From positions 110,777 through 174,776 of the forward strand of contig JAZDFC010000080.1 in NCBI GenBank assembly GCA_043808235.1: a stretch of DNA of 64,000 nucleotides. Direction: 5' to 3'. Numbering within the stretch: position 1 is the first letter of the stretch; each line of letters opens with the position of its first letter. This document shows positions 18,784-26,091 of this stretch, piece by piece. A model generated the notes under the pieces. That model did no database searches and was not told the origin of the DNA. It saw only the letters and a list, made by a program, of their open reading frames with translations. The stretch comes from JAZDFC01 sp043808235. GTDB lineage: Bacteria > Bacteroidota > Ignavibacteria > Ignavibacteriales > Melioribacteraceae. Made by a program: the position numbers and the translations under genes.

Positions 18784-19536
18784 ATGGACATACCACGAAT
18801 ATTCAACATCACAGAAAGTGCTCATCGCATCCACAACCCGATCACACCCGAAAAGCTTGCTACACTCGGTGCGGCGCTGCGTCTGGAACCGGGGACCCGG
18901 GTGCTCGACCTCGGCAGCGGTTCGGGGGAGATGCTTTGCACCTGGGCACGCGATCACGGCGTTATCGGCACCGGCATCGACATGAGCCGGTTGTACACCG
19001 AGCAAGCGAAACTCCGTGCTGTAGAACTCGGCGTCACCGATCAAGTCAAGTTCATCCATGGCGATGCTGCCGGCTATGTCTCTGACGAGAAGGTGAATGT
19101 TGCAGCCTGTGTCGGTGCCACCTGGATAGCCGGGGGTGTCTCAGGCACTATCGAGCTTCTAGCGCGGAGCCTTAGCGCCGGAGGAATCATACTCATCGGC
19201 GAGCCCTACTGGCGGCAGTTACCGCCGACGGAAGATGTTGCCAAGGGATGTCTTGCCAACTCAATCTCCGACTTTCTTATGCTACCGGAACTTCTCACGT
19301 CTTTCGGCCACCTTGGTTACGACGTCGTTGAAATGATTCTGGCTGACCAGGACGGCTGGGACAGATACGAGGCGGCTAAATGGCTCACCATGCGCCGATG
19401 GCTTGAAGCCGCTACCGGCGACGAACTCGCGAAAGATGTTCGAGCCAAACTTACCTCGGAACCCGTGCGCTACGCCGCTTACACGCGTGAATACCTTGGC
19501 TGGGGTGTGTTCGCTCTGATGGCGCGCAATAGCTGA
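18784..19536 (+). CDS. Class I SAM-dependent methyltransferase, GC-rich, likely acquired
   Basis: 250 residues. Motif I VLDLGSGSGEML is near residues 40-51, followed by GTGIDMS (acidic ribose-binding residue) and a typical Rossmann methyltransferase core. An AAGGAG ribosome site lies ten bases before the ATG. The substrate is unknown. Base composition is much richer in G+C than all neighbours, and the codons are GC-ended, so recent transfer is likely. A palindromic scrap (18675-18694) lies before it and a minisatellite and terminator-like hairpin follow it. Confidence 0.8.
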   Translation: MDIPRIFNITESAHRIHNPITPEKLATLGAALRLEPGTRVLDLGSGSGEMLCTWARDHGVIGTGIDMSRLYTEQAKLRAVELGVTDQVKFIHGDAAGYVSDEKVNVAACVGATWIAGGVSGTIELLARSLSAGGIILIGEPYWRQLPPTEDVAKGCLANSISDFLMLPELLTSFGHLGYDVVEMILADQDGWDRYEAAKWLTMRRWLEAATGDELAKDVRAKLTSEPVRYAAYTREYLGWGVFALMARNS

Positions 19537-19595
19537 TGGAAAATGAAAGATGGAAAATGGAAAATGTAAGATGGGAAATGGAAGATGGAAGGAAG
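19537..19595. repeat. Purine-rich minisatellite-like tract
   Basis: Directly after the methyltransferase stop there are degenerate tandem copies of an ATGGAAA/ATGGAAG-like 7-10-base unit. A related but perfect tract is at 42637-42727. It has no coding sense that I trust. Confidence 0.65.
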
Positions 19596-19642
19596 AGCCC
19601 GGCTTTTACATGGAAGATGGGGTTGAAAAGCCGGGCTTTTGA
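19596..19642. terminator. Hairpin AGCCCGGCTTTT / AAAAGCCGGGCT with T-run
   Basis: A perfect 12-bp inverted repeat (19596-19607 and 19626-19637) ends in TTTT, so it could work as a terminator on either strand. The same design, including the loop start TTACATG, recurs at 25636-25684, so this may be a dispersed element used as a terminator. Confidence 0.6.
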
Positions 19643-20008
19643 TATGAGGTGGCAAACCTGCCGGAAATACGGCGGGCAAGCTGACGACTTCCCTCTTGTA
19701 TTAAGTAATGAAAGTATTTATGTTGCAATAGAAAAAATCCACCTAGCCGCAGTAAATATCTACAAGAACTAAAGCGATCCCGCCGATGGGCGTGGATGAG
19801 CATGAAATAATAGCAGTACTTCATAAATAGATTGAACATAATAACCGGGCAAATAAGATGAAACGGAAAATGTTTCCGGAGATTGGATTTTGTTGAATAT
19901 TGATATTCATTGCAGCGGTTAAAAAGATGAATTGAAGAATAAAATTCGGTTCTATCAACTTTTAATACACAATATAATTCAGTAGAAGTATAGTTATAGT
20001 GCTAAGAT
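19643..20008. other. Intergenic region without recognised genes
   Basis: About 365 bases follow the terminator-like hairpin. Short open frames here have no domain features and run across repeat sequence. I see no RNA gene or mobile element in it. Confidence 0.4.
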
Positions 20009-20746
20009 ATGATAATTGATGAAAAAATATTTGAAATTTTAAAGCTACTTGTATCGGCTTTTGCGGGTGCTTTTTTTGCATTTCTTTTTTTGCGATTTGC
20101 TGATCGTGCGAAAGAAAAAAGAACTAAGCGAAAGGAAAATGCTAAAGCTTTATGCAGAATTGAGTTGATTTGTAATGAGAATTATAATTTTCTCAATGAT
20201 TCAGTTTATAGCATAGACCAAATATTAAAGGTATTTAAGGAAGCCAGAGAGCGAAAACAAAGTCCATATTCTGAAAATCGTTTAGATATGCTTACTAACG
20301 ACAAAAAAATATTACTTGATTTATTGAATAATAATTTCGTGAATGACTACTTCTCTTACACTATAATGATTGAAAAACACAACAATGATGTTGAGTCAAT
20401 AAATCATTTTCATGAAGCTATGAAGATGGCAAGATTAACTGGACAGATTACACCAGAGAATTATATGGATAATATGGCAAGATTTGAAGACAATATAAAA
20501 ATATTTAAAAATCTTGTTTTTGATTCAATGAATATGACAGAAGAAATTATTGCTAAATGTCGTGTTTTGTTAAAAGACGAAGCGTCATTGTTTAGAAAAA
20601 TATTCCCTAAAAACCGGGAAGGATATGACAATAATTTTTATAAAAAATATGAATCTGAATTATCTTTATTAAAAGAAGAAATGACGCAGATTAATAAAGC
20701 ATCCAAAGAAAGAATTGAAAAAGCTTTGTCTGAAAGTAAGGAATAG
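20009..20746 (+). CDS. Hypothetical membrane-anchored helical protein
   Basis: 245 residues, not recognised. One membrane segment (about residues 10-28, LLVSAFAGAFFAFLFLRF) is followed by a basic stretch (DRAKEKRTKRKE) and then long, charged, mostly helical sequence with coiled-coil character to the end. This suggests a type II anchor with a cytoplasmic helical domain. It is AT-rich and flanked by gene-poor repeat regions, like an accessory cassette. The 18-base motif after it (20758-20775) recurs after the SAP-like gene at 24599-25210. Confidence 0.55.
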   Translation: MIIDEKIFEILKLLVSAFAGAFFAFLFLRFADRAKEKRTKRKENAKALCRIELICNENYNFLNDSVYSIDQILKVFKEARERKQSPYSENRLDMLTNDKKILLDLLNNNFVNDYFSYTIMIEKHNNDVESINHFHEAMKMARLTGQITPENYMDNMARFEDNIKIFKNLVFDSMNMTEEIIAKCRVLLKDEASLFRKIFPKNREGYDNNFYKKYESELSLLKEEMTQINKASKERIEKALSESKE

Positions 20747-21054
20747 CACTATAACATCTTTAATAAGTAAAGAGGCAAGAAAATAATTTTTCTTCCAGAC
20801 TAAATCCGCCACGAGCGAAGCGGAACATGCTTAAAGGACTTGCTAACGGAAAACTGATAGCTATTCCGAGCAGAAAACTGAACGATTCCAGATATTTAAT
20901 AGGCAAGCCCCGACGAGTCGGGGTAGACTGTTTTTCCGTGCGGTATTTTTGTAATTGAAACGATAACTTTACTATGTGGATAAAATGAAAAACAAAAATA
21001 ATTATTTAGTACTTTAACTTGATTGAAAGCAAAACTAATATTATGGAGATAACC
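20747..21054. other. Gene-poor region with CCCCGAC/GTCGGGG palindrome
   Basis: The 18-base sequence TCTTTAATAAGTAAAGAG lies at about 20758-20775 and is shared with 25262-25279. A palindrome CCCCGAC-GA-GTCGGGG is at 20908-20923; it belongs to the same family as the inserts in the tRNA-like array near 58.1 kb. No gene is evident. Confidence 0.5.
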
Positions 21055-22254
21055 ATGTCTATCGTAAAGAAATTGATAGTATTACTGTTAATTTTTATTT
21101 CGTCGGGAATCTGTAAAGCACAATTTTTAGATTCTTTTGATGACGGCAATACAGACGGGTGGTTCTTTTTAACCGGCGACGGGGCGGCGAAAATGGATTT
21201 TATTCCGCGTGACGGTTATGCTTCTATTTATGTCGACGGTACAAATGATAAGTATAATGTTTATTGGACTTTAATAAAGAGGGATGTTACTTCATTCCTT
21301 GATTTGAATAAATTGAAAGATCCTTCCTACCAATTACGTGTCGAGGCAAAAGTTCGCGTTCATGACGCGCCGCGCCGCTTGAATTTTATGGTGAATACAA
21401 ATAGAACTACTAATTATCATATCGATTTGATGGAGTATGATATTTCGGATACTACAGGCTGGCATATTATCAGCATGACTACTAAAAAATTTGATGCTCT
21501 CCCCGGCGATACGATTTATGTACAATTATGCGCAACCGATTACGGGCTGCGAAAATATTATGTCGATCTGGATTATTTTCGTGCGGATATTGTAAATGTT
21601 AATTTAGCAGGTCTGGATAAAGGCGAGCTTGTGCCATATCATCCGCCCATTCAGGAATTAAGCACCTTTTCAAATCATTTTGATGTTTCTCAAAACGCCA
21701 TAATTAATTCCGATTTTCCCGATATAAATTTTAATGACTGGCATGTGAAAGAACCAACCGGCGATTCGAAAATATTAACAGTCAACGCAAATCAATGGGT
21801 AATTTTAAGATGGGATTTTGAAAAATATAAGAATATGAAAATTTACGGTCCGGGTTTACTGGAGTTGACCACACAGTCCGTTCCGATAGGAGGTAATTAT
21901 ATCAAAGCCTTTGGAGATGAATTTGGAATGGAGTTTGGTAAAATACGGGTGATTGAAATTCTCGGCGGTGAAACCGGCTGGGATCAGAATGAAGTAACAT
22001 ATAACAGTCTTTTGCAAGGTAAAAATTATCCTGATGTTTTTAATGAGCAGATGATTTATGATGCCGAGCTGAACTATGAAAACGGGAGTAAAAATTTCAT
22101 GACAATTTCGAAGCCGGTTTTACAGCGGATGATTGACGGGAAAACAAAAGGATTACTAATTAGACCGTTGGGCGCTTTGGATGCTTCCTTTTACGCTGTG
22201 GGAAACCAACCGGATAACGGTCCTAAGCTGCATTTCAATATCAGCTCAAAATAA
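21055..22254 (+). CDS. Secreted protein of unknown function, possibly carbohydrate-binding
   Basis: The start at 21055 is preferred to the upstream TTG frame because GGAG stands six bases before it and it begins the signal peptide (MSIVKKLIVLLLIFISSG..CKAQ). The mature protein has about 375 residues. It begins LDSFDDGNTDGWFF, like carbohydrate-binding or laminin-G-type beta-sandwich domains, and the rest looks beta-rich. No T9SS sorting domain is present, so it is probably periplasmic or exported otherwise. The next gene is a secreted glycoside hydrolase, which supports a glycan role, but that is inference. Confidence 0.55.
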   Translation: MSIVKKLIVLLLIFISSGICKAQFLDSFDDGNTDGWFFLTGDGAAKMDFIPRDGYASIYVDGTNDKYNVYWTLIKRDVTSFLDLNKLKDPSYQLRVEAKVRVHDAPRRLNFMVNTNRTTNYHIDLMEYDISDTTGWHIISMTTKKFDALPGDTIYVQLCATDYGLRKYYVDLDYFRADIVNVNLAGLDKGELVPYHPPIQELSTFSNHFDVSQNAIINSDFPDINFNDWHVKEPTGDSKILTVNANQWVILRWDFEKYKNMKIYGPGLLELTTQSVPIGGNYIKAFGDEFGMEFGKIRVIEILGGETGWDQNEVTYNSLLQGKNYPDVFNEQMIYDAELNYENGSKNFMTISKPVLQRMIDGKTKGLLIRPLGALDASFYAVGNQPDNGPKLHFNISSK

Positions 22255-22628
22255 AATAAATATGCCGGTTGTCAAGAACTATTTCTTGACAAAAAAATAT
22301 TGCAGTCAAGTTACACTGTGAAGAAATTGGTTTTCGGTACATTTCTCCTTGAACTCGGCAAAACCGAGATCCTTTTAGATTTCTTGGTGACTTTGTGTCC
22401 TCGTGGCAATTTTATTCAACGCCACTAAGGCTCGAAGACACAAAGAATTTTACTGGCAAAATAATTATTAAGTCAACTTCGACTTTAATGCAAAATCCGA
22501 AAACTGATTTATAGTGAGTATATATGACTTTATCCGTGAAAAGTCATTCCGAACTTGATTTGAAATCTATATTTTTAGTTGCGAAAAGAATTATAATCCG
22601 CAATTCACAATATGGCTTGGAGTTAGAT
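22255..22628. repeat. Hairpin (22269-22292) and inverted repeat (22383-22445)
   Basis: TTGTCAAGAA-CTAT-TTCTTGACAA is a perfect 10-bp hairpin just after the preceding stop and matches the plan of the hairpin at 14748-14771. A longer imperfect inverted repeat, arms 22383-22407 and 22421-22445, is related to the one at 10845-10930. The rest is featureless A/T-rich leader for the hydrolase. Confidence 0.7.
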
Positions 22629-24560
22629 ATGAAAATAATATCCCAAAAGCTAAAAACATTTTTTTTGATTTTTCTAATCACGGCGATTTCAATTGATTGT
22701 ATTGAAGCGGGCGATAAATCACAAATTCATGTTTGGGATATTTACGAAATAAAACTAAGCTCCGAAAAAACTTATTCTAATTATTATACCGAAGTTACAT
22801 GCTGGGTTGAATTGAAAGGACCCGAATTTTCAAAACGAGTTTACGGATTTTGGGACGGCGGAAATAATTTTGTTGTACGGTTCACTGCAACAAATCCCGG
22901 TGAATGGCAGTGGATAAGCGGTTCAAATCAACCTGACGACAAAGGACTCAATAATAAAACCGGCAATTTTACCGCTGTTGAATGGACTGAAAAAGAGAAA
23001 AAAGAAAATCCAAACAGACATGGTTTTCTGCGCGCCGCATCAAACGGACATGCTCTTCAATATGCGGACGGAACACCATTTTTTATGATCGGTGATACGT
23101 GGTTAGCCGGCTCAACCTGGCGTTTGCCGTTTAGGAATGCCGTCACTTCAGATAATTATGTGCCGGGACCGGGAATGGGTTTTGAAGATGCCGTGATGTA
23201 CAGAAAAAAGCAGGGCTTCAATTCCGTCAGTATGATTTCTTGTTTCCCAAACTGGGAGAGCGATTACAATCCGAGCACATATGCGGATTCAAACGGGATT
23301 TATGTAAGAAATGCTTGGGAGAAATTCGGATATGATATTTCCGGTTCAGCCGGTTTTGACGCTTCGGGAGGAAAAAGTTATTGGGGATCATTCACCGCTA
23401 AAAATATGCGCGATGAGCACGGGAATCTACCGTTCGAGATGTCGAAAGTTCATAAAGGAGTTTCTGATTTTGACCATATAAATCCCGAATATTTCCGGAG
23501 TCTCGATAAAAAAATGGAATTTCTTTCAAAGGAAGGATTTGTCGCTTTGCTCGAAACTGTGCGCAGAGATGTCGGACCTTCATGGAAAGCATATTTTGAT
23601 TTCAATGAATCATATTCCCGGTTCGTACAATATCTGGCTTCGAGATACGGCGCTTACAATTTTATTTACAGCGAGATTCATTTGGATTGGATACCAAAGG
23701 ACTTTAGTCTTACAGCGGAAGAATTTAACGATGCGTTGAAATATCATTTAAAGAAATATGGTCCGATGCCGTTCGGTCAACCGGTAACAACACTGATCAG
23801 CAGTTCGACTTACACAGTATTCGGTCACGGTGATAATTGTCCGTGGTTAACATTTCACAGCGTTGGAAACAAACCGAGAGATCACAGGGTAGCCGATTCG
23901 CTTGAAATAATTTTTGAACTCGATCCCCCATATCCCGCAATTAATTTCGAACCCTATTACACCGGCTGGAATCATGAAATTAATAAACCGGCAGACGAGC
24001 GTCCGCCGGCAAATTCCGAACGGGATAATTATTTTGCCCGTGCTCAAATGTACGGATCGGTTTTATCGGGAGGATTATCCGGACATGTACACGGCACAGC
24101 CGCATATGATATTACATCAACCGGCGAACCAGCCGGTGCGCGTCCCCATGTTTGGGATGCGCTTAAGTATGAATCGGCAAATTACATGCAGCACTTAAAT
24201 TCCTTCTTACTTTCGGAAGGGAAAAAATTTCAGGATCTTCAACCGGTGCGCCGGGATATTGTACCGGATAAAGCTCCCGGCAGTCCACCCGCGGGTTTGG
24301 ATGGATGGTCGTACATGATGCGCACACCGGAAAAAGATTATGCGCTGCTCTATTTCGAAAATCAATCCGTTCTGCCTGTATTAAATAATTTCAAACCGGG
24401 CGCTGAATATTTTTTCCAGTGGTTTGATACAATTACCGGTGAATGTAAAAATAAAGTTGAGATTAAAGCCGACGGAAAAGGCACTCTTATGATGCCCGAT
24501 TTCCCTCAAGAAGAAAAAAAATCTTCCCGGGACTGGGCAGCGAAAATTATGATCAAGTAG
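22629..24560 (+). CDS. Secreted DUF5060/DUF4038 glycoside hydrolase
   Basis: The open frame starts at 22524, but the ATG at 22629 gives a signal peptide (MKIISQKLKTFFLIFLITAI, cleaved before AGDKS) and has GGAG seven bases upstream; 643 residues. Residues about 17-110 match the DUF5060 beta domain (VYGFWDGGNNFVVRF, GEWQW). Residues about 125-470 match the DUF4038 TIM barrel with FMIGDTWLAG and later ETVRRD and YSEIHLDW stretches, the fold of GH140-type enzymes such as apiosidase. A C-terminal beta domain follows. It should hydrolyse a plant or exopolysaccharide glycosidic bond outside the cytoplasm. There is no T9SS domain. Confidence 0.78.
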   Translation: MKIISQKLKTFFLIFLITAISIDCIEAGDKSQIHVWDIYEIKLSSEKTYSNYYTEVTCWVELKGPEFSKRVYGFWDGGNNFVVRFTATNPGEWQWISGSNQPDDKGLNNKTGNFTAVEWTEKEKKENPNRHGFLRAASNGHALQYADGTPFFMIGDTWLAGSTWRLPFRNAVTSDNYVPGPGMGFEDAVMYRKKQGFNSVSMISCFPNWESDYNPSTYADSNGIYVRNAWEKFGYDISGSAGFDASGGKSYWGSFTAKNMRDEHGNLPFEMSKVHKGVSDFDHINPEYFRSLDKKMEFLSKEGFVALLETVRRDVGPSWKAYFDFNESYSRFVQYLASRYGAYNFIYSEIHLDWIPKDFSLTAEEFNDALKYHLKKYGPMPFGQPVTTLISSSTYTVFGHGDNCPWLTFHSVGNKPRDHRVADSLEIIFELDPPYPAINFEPYYTGWNHEINKPADERPPANSERDNYFARAQMYGSVLSGGLSGHVHGTAAYDITSTGEPAGARPHVWDALKYESANYMQHLNSFLLSEGKKFQDLQPVRRDIVPDKAPGSPPAGLDGWSYMMRTPEKDYALLYFENQSVLPVLNNFKPGAEYFFQWFDTITGECKNKVEIKADGKGTLMMPDFPQEEKKSSRDWAAKIMIK

Positions 24561-24598
24561 ACGCATTTAAAAATGGTTGGGAAAATCGAAGATATTTT

Positions 24599-25210
24599 AT
24601 GAATATAAAAACAAAACTAACAAAAGATATGACAGAGCAACAATTTGATACTAATTATTGGTATGCTGATGAGATCAAATCTTTTGCAAGAGGAATTGGT
24701 ATTCCTGATAGCTCTAAACTGAGAAAGGATGAACTTGAAGAACTCATAAAAATCTATTTGCGAACAAAGAAAATTGGAATAATAAATAGAAAAAACATAA
24801 TGCCAAAAGGCAGTAAAGATTTCGAACTTGGTCTTAAATTAAGTTTACCTATTATCAATTATTCAAACAATAAAAAGACAAAAAACTTTATAGAACAAGA
24901 AGCATTGAAAATTAATCCGACAATAAAGAAAAAATCCGGGGCGAGCTACAGACTGAATCGTTGGAGAGAGGAACAAATTTCCAACGGTAAAATGATTACA
25001 TATGGCGACTTGGTAAAAATGTATATAAAACTTAATGAAAGAGAAGAACCATTTAAAAGAATTCCTTCTGGAAGGTATATAAATTATTTATCTGACTATT
25101 TAGCAAATGAAAAAGATGCAACAAGAAAAGATGGGATTAAAGTGTGGAAGAAATTGAAGGAACTTAACATACCGAAAGACTATAAATCTTGGAATAATTT
25201 TAATGAATAA
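24599..25210 (+). CDS. SAP-like domain protein
   Basis: 203 residues. The N-terminal part (about residues 11-55: FDTNYWYADEIKSFARGIGI, then SSKLRKDELEELI) resembles the SAP-type helix-extension-helix motif found in a family of small bacterial proteins. The remainder is basic, with repeated lysines and SYRLNRWREEQISNGKMITY, typical of a nucleic-acid-binding accessory protein. Function is unknown. AT content is high and the gene stands alone between repeats. A start at Met11 (24629) is also possible. Confidence 0.5.
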   Translation: MNIKTKLTKDMTEQQFDTNYWYADEIKSFARGIGIPDSSKLRKDELEELIKIYLRTKKIGIINRKNIMPKGSKDFELGLKLSLPIINYSNNKKTKNFIEQEALKINPTIKKKSGASYRLNRWREEQISNGKMITYGDLVKMYIKLNEREEPFKRIPSGRYINYLSDYLANEKDATRKDGIKVWKKLKELNIPKDYKSWNNFNE

Positions 25211-25324
25211 ATCCAAAATTAATTAATACAAATGGTATGCTAATATAAAAATGCGGTATATCGTCTTTAATAAGTAAAGAGTCCCGTCAAAATGATTGCC
25301 GGGCAAGTTGCCCCGTCCTAACAC

Positions 25325-25623
25325 CATGTCACTTTGAAAATGTATGATTTGCTTGGAAGAGAAGTTGCAACGTTGGTGAATGAAGAAAAACTTGTCAGGA
25401 GTTACACTGTTGAATTCAATGCAGAAGGCCTTTCAAACGGGAAACGGAATTAATATTACAAAAAAATTAGTAGTGATGAAATAAATAAGCTGTCCCAACC
25501 TGCCTGTCGGCGAGGCAGGCTTGTCTGGGCGGAGTTTATTTTTATCAATTAAAAGTTGTTGATCCTTCGGCAAGCTCAGGACAAGGTTTTGTACAGACAA
25601 AGAAGATGATACTGATGAGATAA
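25325..25623 (+). pseudogene. Broken T9SS sorting domain with inserted segment
   Basis: From 25325 the frame reads HVTLKMYDLLGREVATLVNE, then EKLVRSYTVEFNAEGLSN, and is interrupted near 25438. A 105-base segment nearly identical to 30985-31085 follows; it encodes NGINITKKLVVMK-stop plus a GCCTG..CAGGC palindrome. The original domain seems to resume at 25531 with GVYFYQLKVV, carries an extra DPSASSGQG, and ends FVQTKKMILMR-stop. A sorting domain has thus been split by a copy of another sorting domain's tail. No passenger gene remains. Confidence 0.75.
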
Positions 25624-25635
25624 AAATGTTTGTAC

Positions 25636-25684
25636 AAAGCCCGACTTTTACATGCAAAGTTAAGTATTATAAAGTCGGGCTTTT
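25636..25684. terminator. Hairpin AAAGCCCGACTTT / AAAGTCGGGCTTTT
   Basis: A strong inverted repeat with a T-run after the broken sorting domain; related in sequence and loop to 19596-19642. It may terminate on both strands. Confidence 0.6.
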
Positions 25685-26091
25685 CAAGATACTGTCATTT
25701 ATCGGCTGCCATCTGTTGACTTGGATTTAATATCCAAAATATTTTCCGGATATACCATCAATAGCGTTCTAATCTTACCATCAGAATTCCGTGGTAGATT
25801 TTCCACAATATTGCAATTAAAAATTTGTTTTTGGGCGATGAATAATCGTAATTTTAAGAGGCTTATATCCTAAATTTATTTTTTACTAAAAGAAACTAAC
25901 TCGGAGTTCGAAACTAATCAAAAAGTTTTTCAGAAATGTGAAACGATGAACATTATAGTGAATTGTGAATTAAACGGATTTTTCACACAGAGTTGGAATC
26001 TGAAATTCCACTTATCCATGAATCTGTTATGTTCTTTTCGTAAGTATGCTAACTCAAAAAATATACTACGCCAAAATTCAGGAGATCAATA

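Larger units (their letters stand above)
25211..26091. other. Gene-poor, repeat-rich region
   Basis: From left to right it holds the 18-base shared motif (25262-25279), a GGGCAA-G-TTGCCC palindrome (25301-25313), a broken T9SS sorting domain (25325-25623), a terminator-like hairpin (25636-25684), and about 400 A/T-rich bases leading to the LamG gene in which I see nothing. Confidence 0.55.

Noticed and set aside
19536..19772. A 78-residue protein after the methyltransferase
   Set aside because: It is encoded by the ATGGAAA-type repeat and a terminator hairpin, so the composition is repetitive and not protein-like.
20749..20860. Integron attC site after the coiled-coil gene
   Set aside because: The core-site words (RYYYAAC and GTTRRRY) cannot be placed properly, and no integrase is present.
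22269..22292. Rho-independent terminator for the upstream plus-strand gene
   Set aside because: The stem is perfect, but the plus strand continues with A rather than T, so the T-run is missing in that direction.
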